Assembly: GCA_019636245.1 (NCBI GenBank)
Contig: JAHBXX010000042.1
Span: 1-40,156 of the forward strand
Direction of reading: 5' to 3'
Origin: Planctomycetota bacterium
Lineage (GTDB): Bacteria > Planctomycetota > UBA1135 > UBA2386
Length of the DNA: 40,156 bases
Shown here: positions 24,120-32,354 of the stretch, one piece after another
Layout of the letters: each line of letters begins with the position of its first letter
How positions within the stretch are numbered: the first letter of the stretch is position 1
Notes under the pieces: generated by a model
What the model was told of the DNA's origin: nothing
What the model saw: the letters and a program-made list of their open reading frames with translations, nothing else
Database searches by the model: none
Program-made: the position numbers and the translations under genes

Positions 24120-25235
24120 ATGAAGCACCCGACCGTCGCCACGTGCCTCTGCCTCGCAGCGGCGTCCCTTCCCGCCCAGACCTACCTCGCCCTGCCGGCG
24201 ACCGCGAACCCGGCGTTCGAGCTGAACAGCTTCGAACCACGCGGCATGCCGCTGATGGCGCAGAACACCCGCGTGCAGATGTTCTTCGACGCCGCCGAGG
24301 TCGGCAGCTCCAGCTTCGTCGCCGACGAGGTCGCGTTCCGCTACGACGGCCCGCTGCCGGCGGTCGGCTCGCCGGCGCCGTTCACCGTCAACCGCTTCGT
24401 GGTGCGCATCGGCACCACCGCGGTGCCGGTGCCGACCGCCGACTTCGCCGCCAACCTGACGCAGCCGCTGACGACCGTGCTCGACGGCCCGCGTACGTTC
24501 TGGCCCGACCAGGGGGTCGCCGCGCCGCACCCGTGGGGCGGCCCGAACGACTCGCTGCGGTTCCCGTTCAGCACCCCGGTGCCGGTGACGATCGGCGCCG
24601 GCGAATGGCTGGTGATCGAACTGACCGTCGAGGGCAACAGCTTCGTGTTCGCGCACGCGATCCTCGACGGCGCCTCGACCACCGGCGGGCCGAGCAACGG
24701 CTCGGCGACGACCATCGGCCAGGGCTGCGAAGCCGCCCCCGGCGCGCCGCCGGCGGCGATCAGCACCTTCGGCCTCTACGCCCCGGGCGCCGCGCACCAC
24801 GTCAACGCCACCGGCCTCGGCGCCAACACGATCGCCGTCTGCGTGTTCGGCGTCGATGCCGTGCAGTCGGGCGGGCTGCCGCTGCCGTTCACGCTGCCGG
24901 GCAGCAACTGCACCGTCTACGTCGACCCGATCCTGCTGAACCCGATCCTCACCGACGCCGCCGGCGCGATCACCGGCGTGCAGCCGGCGGCGACGCTGTC
25001 GTTCCCGGCCGACACCTCGTTCAACGGGCTGGTCGTGTACGAGCAGGTGCTGTCGCTGGTCGCCGCCGCCAACCCGTGGGGCTTCGTGCTGACCGACGCC
25101 GCGGAGGTCACGCTCGGCTCGTTCGCCGCGCCCGGCCGCGGTACCTACAGCGTCTCGCACGACACCAGCGCCAACGCCCTGTTCGCGAACGACGTCCGGA
25201 GCTTCGGCTTCGCCGCCCGCCTGCGTACGCTCTGA
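24120..25235 (+). CDS. Exported hypothetical protein upstream of a two-component system
   Basis: 371 residues. The signal peptide MKHPTVATCLCLAAASLPAQ would leave Gln20 at the N-terminus. The mature part is a beta-rich secreted protein with many Pro/Gly turns (PLPAVGSPAPFTVNRFVVRIG, WLVIELTVEGNSFVFAHAIL). Two cysteines (GQGCEAAPG and SNCTVYV) could form a disulfide. No family is recognised, but the style resembles other planctomycete exported proteins of unknown function. The gene ends only 4 nt before the GTG of the histidine kinase, so all three are probably one operon. It might be a sensed or regulated surface protein; that is inference from position. Confidence 0.75.
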   Translation: MKHPTVATCLCLAAASLPAQTYLALPATANPAFELNSFEPRGMPLMAQNTRVQMFFDAAEVGSSSFVADEVAFRYDGPLPAVGSPAPFTVNRFVVRIGTTAVPVPTADFAANLTQPLTTVLDGPRTFWPDQGVAAPHPWGGPNDSLRFPFSTPVPVTIGAGEWLVIELTVEGNSFVFAHAILDGASTTGGPSNGSATTIGQGCEAAPGAPPAAISTFGLYAPGAAHHVNATGLGANTIAVCVFGVDAVQSGGLPLPFTLPGSNCTVYVDPILLNPILTDAAGAITGVQPAATLSFPADTSFNGLVVYEQVLSLVAAANPWGFVLTDAAEVTLGSFAAPGRGTYSVSHDTSANALFANDVRSFGFAARLRTL

Positions 25236-25239
25236 CGGC

Positions 25240-26223
25240 GTGCCGCGGTCGCCCAGTTCGCTCCTGTTCCTGCTGGTCCTCGGCCTGTCGCTGGCGCTGG
25301 TCGTCTGGTGGACGATCTTCCAGGTGCAGGCCTCGGGGCAGCTCGCTGCCGCCGGGCAGGCGCTGCGCGCCGGCGACGTCGACCTCGCGGCGCGGGCGCT
25401 GGGCGCGCGCGACGCCGCCACCCTGGCCGACGTCGCTCGCGGCCGCCGCTGGATGTTCGCCAGCGAGGGCCTGTTCTTCGGTCTCACGCTGCTGGTCGCC
25501 GGCTGGCTCTACCTGGCCTCGCTGCGCCGCGAGGCGACGCTGCGCACCGCGCACGACCGCTTCCTCGCCGCCGCGACGCACGAGCTGAAGACGCCGCTGG
25601 CGACGATCGTGCTGCTGCTCGAGTCGCTGCGTGCCGGCCGGGTGCCGGCGGCCAAGCTCGAGCGGCACCTGGAGAGCGGCCTGCTCGAGGCCGAGCGGCT
25701 CGAGCGCGGGCTCGACAACGTGCTCACCGCGGCCGGTCTGCGCGCGGCGCCACGGCCGTCGCGCCCGCAGCCGGGCGACCTCGTCGACGACGTGCGGCAG
25801 GCGCTGGCGGCGATGCAGCCCCGGGCCGCGGCGAGCGGCATCGCCGTCGCGGCCGAGCTGCCGGCCAGCCTGCCGCTGCGGCGGGATCCGGTGGCGCTGC
25901 AGCTCGCGCTGCGCAACCTGCTCGACAACGCGATCAAGTACTCGGCCGCCGGCAGCACGGTGCACGTCGGCGTCGAGCGGCAGCGGGACGCGGCGCGCAT
26001 CCGCGTGCGGGATGCCGGGCGCGGCATGGACGCCGAGGAGCTGCGGCACGCGTTCACGCCGTTCTGGCGCGGCAGCGACCAGGCCACCGGCGGCTCCGGG
26101 CTCGGCCTGCACCTCGTGCGCGAGCTGGTGCGGGCGCACGGCGGCACCGTCGCCGTGCACAGCGAAGGCCGCGGCCGCGGCACCGAGGTGGCCGTGCAGC
26201 TGCCGCTCGGGGAGGCGCCATGA
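25240..26223 (+). CDS. Sensor histidine kinase
   Basis: 327 residues starting at GTG, the first start codon in this frame after the upstream stop. Two transmembrane helices (residues 7-27 and 73-93) enclose a periplasmic part of only about 45 residues, so the sensor is small. The dimerisation domain holds the phospho-acceptor His114 in ATHELKTPLATI. The ATP-binding domain has the N box NLLDNAIKYS, G1 DAGRGM, the F box (FTPFWRG) and G2 GGSGLGLHLVREL. All motifs needed for activity are present. No HAMP or PAS domain is seen. The stop overlaps the regulator start (ATGA at 26220-26223). Confidence 0.92.
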   Translation: MPRSPSSLLFLLVLGLSLALVVWWTIFQVQASGQLAAAGQALRAGDVDLAARALGARDAATLADVARGRRWMFASEGLFFGLTLLVAGWLYLASLRREATLRTAHDRFLAAATHELKTPLATIVLLLESLRAGRVPAAKLERHLESGLLEAERLERGLDNVLTAAGLRAAPRPSRPQPGDLVDDVRQALAAMQPRAAASGIAVAAELPASLPLRRDPVALQLALRNLLDNAIKYSAAGSTVHVGVERQRDAARIRVRDAGRGMDAEELRHAFTPFWRGSDQATGGSGLGLHLVRELVRAHGGTVAVHSEGRGRGTEVAVQLPLGEAP

Positions 26224-26906
26224 GCCGCTGGGTCCTGGTCGCCGAAGACGAACGCACGCTCGGCGAGATGCTGTGCGACAACCTGGCCGTCGAATCCTAC
26301 CACGCCGAGCACGTGACGACCGGGCCGCAGGCGCTCGAGCGCATGGCGCGGGGCGGCATCGACCTGCTGGTCCTCGACGTGATGCTGCCGGGCTGCGACG
26401 GCTTCGAGGTGCTGAGGCAGCTGCGGGCGCGCGGCGACCAGACGCCGGTGCTGATCCTCAGCGCGCGCAGCGCCGACCAGGATCGCATCCGCGGTCTCGA
26501 GCTGCAGGCCGACGACTACCTGGTGAAGCCGTTCCACCTGCGCGAACTGCTGCTGCGCGTCGAGGCGCTGCTGCGCCGCCGACCGCCACCGGCGCCGGGC
26601 ACCGACGTGCTGCGCTTCGGCGGCAACGAGGTCGACTTCCGCGCCATGCGCGCGCGGTGCCACGACGGGCAGGAGGCGGAACTCACCGCGACGGAGACCA
26701 GGCTGCTCAAGCTGCTGGCCGCGCACGCCGGCACGGTCGTCACCCGCAAGCGGGTCGTCGAGCACCTGTTCGGCAGTTCGGCGCAGCGCACGGTCCGCAC
26801 GCTGGACAACGTCGTGCTGCGCCTGCGCAAGCTGTTCGAACCCGACCCGTCGGCGCCCAGGCACCTGCACACCGTGCGCGGGCTCGGCCTGCGGTTCGAG
26901 CCGTGA
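26220..26906 (+). CDS. OmpR/PhoB-type response regulator
   Basis: 228 residues. The receiver domain has the acidic pair Glu9-Asp10-Glu11, phospho-acceptor Asp53 (LLVLDVMLPGCDGF), Ser81 in LILSARS and Lys103 in LVKPFHLREL, all as expected for an active receiver. After a Pro-rich linker the winged-helix domain begins at LRFGGNEVDF, with ELTATETRLLKLLAAHAGTV, the recognition helix region RTVRTLDNVVLRLRKLF and the final wing HTVRGLGLRFEP. It overlaps the kinase gene by 4 bp and is its cognate partner. Targets are unknown; the exported protein at the head of the operon is one candidate. Confidence 0.93.
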   Translation: MSRWVLVAEDERTLGEMLCDNLAVESYHAEHVTTGPQALERMARGGIDLLVLDVMLPGCDGFEVLRQLRARGDQTPVLILSARSADQDRIRGLELQADDYLVKPFHLRELLLRVEALLRRRPPPAPGTDVLRFGGNEVDFRAMRARCHDGQEAELTATETRLLKLLAAHAGTVVTRKRVVEHLFGSSAQRTVRTLDNVVLRLRKLFEPDPSAPRHLHTVRGLGLRFEP

Positions 26907-27023
26907 CCGGCCCGGACGGACGCAACGCGGCGGCAGTCGGGCATTTGGGGGCTGCGCCAGCAAGCCACGCGGCGGCCGCGCCGCGGCGCCACGTGCGGTG
27001 ACGACTTCGCCGGGCGTTCCGGC

Positions 27024-27029
27024 TACTGT
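27024..27029 (+). promoter_or_regulatory. Candidate -10 element TACTGT
   Basis: GGCTACTGTGCGCG ends 9 nt before the ATG at 27039. It lies in the 132-nt gap after the response regulator, which otherwise holds only short GC-rich inverted repeats. Confidence 0.5.
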
Positions 27030-27038
27030 GCGCGCCGC

Positions 27039-28004
27039 ATGATCTCGATCACGAAACTGTCGTTCCCCTGCTTCCTCGCCCTCGCCGCCGCCCTGCCGGC
27101 CCAGGAGCACGACCTGCGGGTCGCCGCCAAGAAGGGCGCCACCGTCTGGATCGCCCAGGAGAGCAAGGTCGAGCAGACCATCGACATGGGCGGCCAGGAG
27201 ATGGAGACCGGTCGCCATTCGACGACGATCTTGCAGCTGACCGTCAAGGACGTCGACGACAAGGGCCTGCTGGTCGTCGAGACCAAGGTCGCGCGCATCC
27301 ACGGCAGCATGACGATGCCGATGCTGGGCGACATCGAGTTCGACTCGGCCAAGGCCGATCCGGGCGACGACGACGGCGGCCGCGGCGGCATGGGCATGCC
27401 GTCGCCGGGCGCGATGGCGAAGGCGCAGACGGCGCTCGCCGGCAAGACGTTCGTCGCCAAGGTCGGCCCGGACGGCAAGGTCGCCGCGATCGAGGGCGCC
27501 GACGACCTGCTGAAGCCGGGCAGGCGCGGCAACCGCATGACGCCGAGCCCGACCGAGTCGGACCTGAAGACGCTGGTCGAGAGCGCGTTCGGCATGGTGC
27601 CGGCGCAGCCGACCGCCATCGGTGGCTCGTGGGACCACAAGCTCGCCGAGGGCGCCGGCATGCCGGCGGTCAGCATGAAGCTGACGCTGGCCAAGGTCGA
27701 CGCCGACAGCTTCGAGGTCACCGCCGCCGGCACGATCGAGCCGCCGAAGCCCGGCGAACAGGGCGACGACATGCAGCGCAAGATGATGGAGAGCCTGAAG
27801 ATCTCCAACAGCAAGGCGAACGGCGTGCAGCGCGTCTCGCGCCAGGACGGCTTCGTGCTCGACGCGGCGCACACCGTGACGATGGAGGCGACGATGGACG
27901 GGCCGATGGGCGGCGAGATGTCGATGCAGGTCAAGGCCTCGACGACGGTCAAGCGCACGACCGCCGCGGCGGCGATGCCGCCGAAGGCCGAAGCGGCGAA
28001 GTGA
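27039..28004 (+). CDS. DUF6263-like exported protein
   Basis: 321 residues. The signal peptide MISITKLSFPCFLALAAALPAQ would be cut after Ala21, leaving Gln22 first. The mature part matches the style of DUF6263 proteins: an opening like DLRVAAKKGATVWIAQESKVEQTID, a methionine-rich linker (GGMGMPSPGAMAKAQ), TFVAKVGPDGKVAAIEGADDLL, and a late beta-rich half with QDGFVLDAAHTVTMEATMDG. Such proteins are common in Planctomycetota and Bacteroidota and have no known function. The C-terminus is Ala/Lys-rich and probably disordered. Its own TAnnnT element lies directly upstream, so it appears to be a single transcription unit. Confidence 0.75.
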   Translation: MISITKLSFPCFLALAAALPAQEHDLRVAAKKGATVWIAQESKVEQTIDMGGQEMETGRHSTTILQLTVKDVDDKGLLVVETKVARIHGSMTMPMLGDIEFDSAKADPGDDDGGRGGMGMPSPGAMAKAQTALAGKTFVAKVGPDGKVAAIEGADDLLKPGRRGNRMTPSPTESDLKTLVESAFGMVPAQPTAIGGSWDHKLAEGAGMPAVSMKLTLAKVDADSFEVTAAGTIEPPKPGEQGDDMQRKMMESLKISNSKANGVQRVSRQDGFVLDAAHTVTMEATMDGPMGGEMSMQVKASTTVKRTTAAAAMPPKAEAAK

Positions 28005-28123
28005 CGCTCGGCCCAGGCCGATGACGGCACCCGACCGCCGCTGGCACGGCCGCGGCGGCCAAGGCGCCCGCGCGCTGCAATTCGGCAGCGGGCGGGCGTT
28101 CTCCTTCGGTCCTCCAACCCACC

Positions 28124-29149
28124 ATGCCCGAACGCGAAACGCTCCACGTCGCCGAGTTCCTCGGTGACGGCATCTCGACCGAGCTGTCTGCCAGCGTGCA
28201 CCAGGTCGCGCAGGCGCTGCCGATCACGGTCCAGTTCCACCCGGTCGACCTGTCGCTGGAGACACGGCGGCGCCAGGCGGCGGTCTGCTACGACGAGGCG
28301 ATGGCCGCCATCCGCGCGCACCGCATCGCCCTGAAGTACCCGACGGTCACCGAGAAGGAGAGCCCGAACAAGGTGCTGCGCGAGCGCTGCCGGTTCTCGG
28401 TGATCCACCGGCCGGTCGCGAGCCTGCCCGGCGTGCCGACCCGGCACGACGGCAAGGTCGACCTGCACATCATCCGCATCGCCGTCGGCGGCACCTACGA
28501 GGACGCCGGTCGGCGCATCGGCGACGACGTCGCCGTGTCGATCCGGGTGATCGAGCGGCGGCCGTCGCGCGAGGCCGCGCTCTACGCCTTCCGGCTCGCG
28601 CGGCGGCTGTCCTGCGGCGTCGTCAGCAGCAGCAAGCACACGATCCAGCGCGCCACCGACGGCCTGTTCGAGGAGATCGTGCTCGAGGTCGCGCGTGAGT
28701 TCGGCGACGTGCCGCACCAGTGCGAGCTGTTCGACGCCTTGCTCTACAAGCTGGTGCGGAACCCGGAGGCCTATCGGGTGATCGTGACGCCCAACGAATA
28801 CGGCGACTTCCTGTCCGACATGGCCTGCGGCATGGTCGGCAGCATCGGCCTCGGCGCCAGCGCCAACTACGCCTTCGACGAGCACGGCAACGTCGACCTG
28901 GCGATGTTCGATCCCGCCGGCGGCACCGCGCCGGACATCGCCGGCCAGGGTGTCTGCAACCCGTCGGCCGCGCTGCTGGCCTTCGGCATGCTGCTGACGC
29001 ACTCGGGGTTCCGCGGCCTCGGCACGATGCTCGACGAGGCGATCCGCGCCACGATCGCCGCCGGCGAGTCGACGCGCGACCTTGGCGGCCCGCACTCGAC
29101 GGCGGCCTTCACCGCCGCGGTGTGCCGTCGCCTGACGCCACGCGCCTGA
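28124..29149 (+). CDS. Isocitrate/isopropylmalate dehydrogenase family protein
   Basis: 341 residues, the length of NAD-type isocitrate and isopropylmalate dehydrogenases. Substrate-loop residues Ser80 and Asn82 (ESPNKVLR) resemble the isocitrate-specific Ser-x-Asn of Icd. Arg86, Arg96 and Arg118 fit the carboxylate-binding arginines. Tyr125 and Lys171 match the catalytic pair. Metal ligands correspond to Asp204, Asp228 and Asp232 (EYGDFLSDMACGMVGSIGLG). Two sites differ from the usual enzymes: the loop after Arg118 reads IAVGGTYEDAG instead of an E-N-x-E-x type loop, and the cofactor motif HGSAPDIAG reads GGTAPDIAG, losing the usual His. Isocitrate, isopropylmalate or another 2-hydroxy-diacid is possible. 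It is preceded by 119 nt without an evident promoter. Confidence 0.85.
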   Translation: MPERETLHVAEFLGDGISTELSASVHQVAQALPITVQFHPVDLSLETRRRQAAVCYDEAMAAIRAHRIALKYPTVTEKESPNKVLRERCRFSVIHRPVASLPGVPTRHDGKVDLHIIRIAVGGTYEDAGRRIGDDVAVSIRVIERRPSREAALYAFRLARRLSCGVVSSSKHTIQRATDGLFEEIVLEVAREFGDVPHQCELFDALLYKLVRNPEAYRVIVTPNEYGDFLSDMACGMVGSIGLGASANYAFDEHGNVDLAMFDPAGGTAPDIAGQGVCNPSAALLAFGMLLTHSGFRGLGTMLDEAIRATIAAGESTRDLGGPHSTAAFTAAVCRRLTPRA

Positions 29150-29164
29150 GCCCCTCGCCGGGGC
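29150..29164 (+). terminator. Short stem-loop between convergent genes
   Basis: GCCCC (29150-29154) pairs with GGGGC (29160-29164) around a TCGCC loop, in the 20-nt gap between the dehydrogenase and the XRE regulator. The stem is only 5 bp, so chance occurrence is quite possible. Confidence 0.3.
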
Positions 29165-29169
29165 GGTCG

Positions 29170-29712
29170 TCAGAATCGCGGCCGGAACAGCCGGTCGACG
29201 AAGGCGCTGCCGCGGTGCTTCTCGGCGACCTTTCTGGTCCAGCGCATCGCCTCGGCGACGGGCATCAGCACAGCGCCGTCGGGCACCGGCAGCCAGACCG
29301 CGTGGTCGGCGTTCGCCGTGATCAGGCGATCGAACTCGGCCGTGGTCTCGGCCGCGGCGAGGTGCTGCAGCAGGCGCATGTCGACGAGGGCGGACCCGTC
29401 GGCGGCGTGCTGGCGGTCGCGGCCGAGCAGGTCGTCGGTGCTGACCTCGAACAGGTCGGCCAGGGCGACGAGGTCCTCGCCGGTCGGGAACCGGCTGCCG
29501 TTCTCCCACCGGGACACGGCCGACTCGTGGCAGCCGAGCTTCTTGGCGACGTGGTCCTGGGTGAAGCCGCGGCGTGCCCGCAGCTCGCGCAGGCGGGAGG
29601 CCAGATGCGTCGCCAGGGGCCGGGAGGGCACTTCGTCTGCAGGTAGTTCGGTCACGGGCCTTGCCGCCAAGGGGATACCGCCCCTTACGCACTCAGGATC
29701 GCAAGTGGCCAT
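29170..29712 (-). CDS. XRE-family transcriptional regulator
   Basis: 180 residues. The helix-turn-helix is classical Cro/CI type at residues 41-97: LRELRARRGFTQDHVAKKLG, then CHESAVSRWENGSRFPTGEDLVALADLFEVSTDDLLG. The N-terminal 35 residues look unstructured and the true start may be internal. The C-terminal 80 residues (LLQHLAAAETTAEFDRLI, ADHAVWLPVPDGAVLMPVAEAM) are not a recognised sensor domain; they may be an oligomerisation or ligand part. It is divergent from the sigma-like gene, with a 156-nt gap containing clear repeats, and may control itself and that neighbour. Confidence 0.85.
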   Translation of the reverse strand: MATCDPECVRGGIPLAARPVTELPADEVPSRPLATHLASRLRELRARRGFTQDHVAKKLGCHESAVSRWENGSRFPTGEDLVALADLFEVSTDDLLGRDRQHAADGSALVDMRLLQHLAAAETTAEFDRLITANADHAVWLPVPDGAVLMPVAEAMRWTRKVAEKHRGSAFVDRLFRPRF

Positions 29713-29777
29713 GGTGAACGGAAGTGCGCAAGAGGTCGACCCCCCGGCATGCCAGTCGAGGCGGTGGCGTGCCCCTT

Positions 29778-29820
29778 CGAACGGAATCGTTCCGAACGGT
29801 CAACTTGACTCTTCGTCAAG
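29778..29820. promoter_or_regulatory. Divergent control region with direct and inverted repeats
   Basis: This relatively AT-rich stretch lies between the XRE and sigma-like genes. It holds a direct repeat CGAACGG at 29778-29784 and 29793-29799, an inverted repeat CGGAA/TTCCG at 29782-29794, and a perfect 6-bp inverted repeat CTTGAC/GTCAAG at 29804-29820 with a 5-nt spacer. TTGACT at 29805-29810 resembles a -35 box for the rightward gene. An operator for the XRE protein is the simplest reading; no binding data exist. Confidence 0.45.
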
Positions 29821-29868
29821 ATTAGTTCCGATGTGTCCTGCACTACCTCACCCGTCTCGAGAAGCACC

Positions 29869-30393
29869 ATGCTCCACGACCCCCATGCCCTGCTCCCCAT
29901 CGCCTACCGGGCCGCCGCCCGCGTGGTCCGCAGCCGACTCCTGGCCGAGGAGGCCGGCGAACGCGCCCTGCACCTGCTGACCCTGGCGACCCTGCGCGGG
30001 ACTCCCCCCGACCAGCCGGAAGCATGGCTGCGGGTCGTCGCCCGCCGCTCGGCCTGCGCCCTGCTGCGTTCGGAGTGGGCGCGCACCCGGTCGCTGGCCC
30101 AGGAGGAGATCCAGGCCCAGCCGGCGCCCTTCCGCCCGCCGCGGTCGCCGCTGGGCGACCTGGTGCGCGACCGCCTGGCGACCGACCTGTCGCCGCGCCA
30201 GCGCGATGCGATCGACGCCGCGCTGCACTGCAACGGCACCCGCGCCGCGGCCCGGCAGTGCGGCATGCAGCCGCGCGACTTCCGCCGCTACCTCGGCGCC
30301 ATCACCCGCAAGGCGCGCAGCAAGCTGGCGGCGGACCTCGCCGACGAGACGTTCGCCGACGACGCCGCCGTGCAGTTCCGCCTCGGCTGGTGA
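29869..30393 (+). CDS. ECF sigma factor-like protein
   Basis: 174 residues from the ATG at 29869; an in-frame GTG at 29833 would add 12 residues. The N-terminal part (ALLPIAYRAAARVVRSRLLAEEAGERAL, then QPEAWLRVVARRSACALLRSEWAR) resembles sigma region 2, where an A-x-x-x-V-R helix contacts the -10 element. The C-terminal part (LSPRQRDAIDAALHCNGTRAAARQCGMQPRDFRRYLGAITRKARSKL) resembles region 4 with its helix-turn-helix. Both are weakly conserved, so it may be a divergent sigma factor or a related DNA-binding protein. No anti-sigma gene adjoins it. The divergent XRE regulator and the repeats between them suggest tight control. Confidence 0.65.
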   Translation: MLHDPHALLPIAYRAAARVVRSRLLAEEAGERALHLLTLATLRGTPPDQPEAWLRVVARRSACALLRSEWARTRSLAQEEIQAQPAPFRPPRSPLGDLVRDRLATDLSPRQRDAIDAALHCNGTRAAARQCGMQPRDFRRYLGAITRKARSKLAADLADETFADDAAVQFRLGW

Positions 30394-30418
30394 CGCGCCA
30401 GCGCCGAGCCGGCGCGTC
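30392..30418 (+). terminator. 8-bp inverted repeat between convergent genes
   Basis: GACGCGCC (30392-30399) and GGCGCGTC (30411-30418) are exact reverse complements with an 11-nt loop, beginning inside the stop codon of the sigma-like gene. The opposing lipoprotein gene ends 14 nt further on. It is a candidate bidirectional terminator without a T tract. Confidence 0.45.
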
Positions 30419-30432
30419 GACGAACGCGGCCG

Positions 30433-32235
30433 TCAGCGCGCGCCGAAGTACTGGCCGAGCACGGCGTGGTCGTGCGCCAGGCCCGCGGCGTCCACGTCGG
30501 TGAGCCGCGTCGTGGCGCCGTCCCAGCGGAACAGGTCCGCGTTGCCGCCGCTGCCGACGCGGGTGAACAGGATCGCGCCGTCGGCGGCGCGGGCCTGGTA
30601 GACGTCGTCGCCGGCGACGTCGCTGACCACGACCGATGCGATCGCCGAAGCGTCCCACATCGCCAGGTCGGTCTGCGCCCCCACCGTCGCGGAGTAGACG
30701 AAGTCGCCGCCGTCGACGCCGACGCCGGCGAACGCCAGGTCGGTGCCGGTGATCGCCGGCGCCCAGCTGCCGACGGACACGTCGAACACGGCCAGCGCCG
30801 TGCCGTCGGCCCGCGCCGCCACGACGTCGCCGTTCGGCAGACGGTCGATCGTGGTCGACACCGGCCCACCGGCGGTCCAGGACTGGGTCGCCGGCGTGGC
30901 CACCAGCGAGATCGCGCGCAGGGTCGAGTTGGAGCCGCTCGCCAGCACGAACGCCCAGGTCGTCGTGCCGTCGCCCGACACGGCGACGACGGCGCTGACG
31001 TCGCTGTCGTCGCGCACGACGCCGCCGAGCCCCGAGTCGAGGTCGTAGAAGAAGGCGTCGACCTCGGCGGCGCTCACCACCCGCTGCAGCACCACCTCGT
31101 TGCCGCTGCCGATGCTGGCGACCAGGTCGTATTCGCCGTCGCCGAACTCGGCGCTGATCGCCGTGGTCTGGCCGTTCGCGGGGTTCCACGCGAAGACCTC
31201 GCTGACGGCCCCGCTCTGGGCCGTGAACACGACCTGGCTGGCGCTGCCGGCGCCGTTGTAGATCTTGTTGCGGCTGCCGATCGCGGCGACGTCGGCGCCG
31301 ACCTCGACCAGGCCGGTGCCGAAGCGGAAGTAGTACAGGTCGGCCTCGCCGCCGGCACCCAGGCGCGAGAAGACGATGCCGCCGTTGGGCAGCAGGCCCT
31401 GGATCTGCTCGTCGGTCGGCGCGGCGCCAACCTCGGTCGACGCGTCCGCCTCCGGGTCGTAGCAGCGCACGTCGGCCTGGCCGTCGACGCCGACCTCGTA
31501 GAAGACCAGGTCGTCGGCGTTGACGACGACCGTCAGCGAGTCGAGCACGCCCTCGGCGATCTGCCGCGCCAGCCCGGTGCGCGGGTTGAAGACGGCGAGG
31601 CGCCTGTTCGCACCGCTGCCGGTGGTGTACAGGACGCGGTGGTCGCTGGTCCGCGCGACGTACTGCGCCGGCGCCGGCTGGTCGGCGCCCAGCCGGGTCG
31701 CCTGCCGCGCCATCGGGTCGAACACCCACAGCTGCTGGCCGGCCGCGGCGGCGACGTGGTAGACCAGCCGGCCGTCGCCGAGACCGGCGGCGAAGCTCGG
31801 CGTGGCCGCGGCACCGGTCACCCGCACGAAGCCCAGGGTCCCGGTGTCGAGCAGCAGCAGCCCGCTCTGGTCCTCGAGCACGACCGCGAAGTCGGCCTGG
31901 GTGACGCGCACGCGGAACGACCCGGGCGTCGTCTTCGCCCCGTCGCCGACGGTGAACTGCACCTCGTACTCGCCCATCGAATCGAAGGTGTGCGAATAGA
32001 CGCTGTCGGCGAACGAGCCGCCGCCCGCCGTGACCGCGTAGGTCAGCGACGCGCCCTCGCGATCGCGGACGAAGTCGCCCAGGTCGAGCGAGAAGGAGCC
32101 GCCCGTCGTGACCTGCAACGGCACGTCGTCGATGCGCGGCGAGGCGTTGCTGACGCTGCTGCCGCCGCCGCAAGCGGTCGCCAGCAGCGCGACCAGCGCG
32201 AGGATGCTGTGGGAACGGTTCGAGCGAGGATCCAT
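30433..32235 (-). CDS. Lipoprotein with Ig/cadherin-like and beta-propeller-like domains
   Basis: 600 residues. The signal ILALVALLATAC is a lipobox with lipid-attached Cys22, followed by a Gly/Ser linker. Residues about 30-115 look like a cadherin/Ig-type domain (IDDVPLQVTTGGSFSLDLGDFV, GEYEVQFTVGDGAKTTPGSF). The rest is a run of similar blades of the form RLVYHV, QQLWVFDP, RRLAVFNPRTG, DLYYFRFGTG, EVFAWNPANGQT and DLFRWDGATTRLTDVD, much like TolB-type propellers. It is probably attached to a membrane in the periplasm as a binding scaffold. A second in-frame ATG at 32265 would add 10 residues before the signal; 32235 gives the better signal peptide. No catalytic residues are recognised. Confidence 0.78.
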   Translation of the reverse strand: MDPRSNRSHSILALVALLATACGGGSSVSNASPRIDDVPLQVTTGGSFSLDLGDFVRDREGASLTYAVTAGGGSFADSVYSHTFDSMGEYEVQFTVGDGAKTTPGSFRVRVTQADFAVVLEDQSGLLLLDTGTLGFVRVTGAAATPSFAAGLGDGRLVYHVAAAAGQQLWVFDPMARQATRLGADQPAPAQYVARTSDHRVLYTTGSGANRRLAVFNPRTGLARQIAEGVLDSLTVVVNADDLVFYEVGVDGQADVRCYDPEADASTEVGAAPTDEQIQGLLPNGGIVFSRLGAGGEADLYYFRFGTGLVEVGADVAAIGSRNKIYNGAGSASQVVFTAQSGAVSEVFAWNPANGQTTAISAEFGDGEYDLVASIGSGNEVVLQRVVSAAEVDAFFYDLDSGLGGVVRDDSDVSAVVAVSGDGTTTWAFVLASGSNSTLRAISLVATPATQSWTAGGPVSTTIDRLPNGDVVAARADGTALAVFDVSVGSWAPAITGTDLAFAGVGVDGGDFVYSATVGAQTDLAMWDASAIASVVVSDVAGDDVYQARAADGAILFTRVGSGGNADLFRWDGATTRLTDVDAAGLAHDHAVLGQYFGAR

Positions 32236-32354
32236 GGGCGGACGACTCTCCGGGTTGCGGTACATGGTGCGAAAGCCGACGGCGGGCATCGGCGCCGGAG
32301 CAACCGGGGAATGAGCGCGGATGCGATCGCCCGCTGCCACCGCCGCCAGCCGGC

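Noticed and set aside
26969..26984. GCGGCG/CGCCGC hairpin after the response regulator.
   Set aside because: Six-base stems of pure G/C are expected often by chance in this composition, and the flanks give no extra support.
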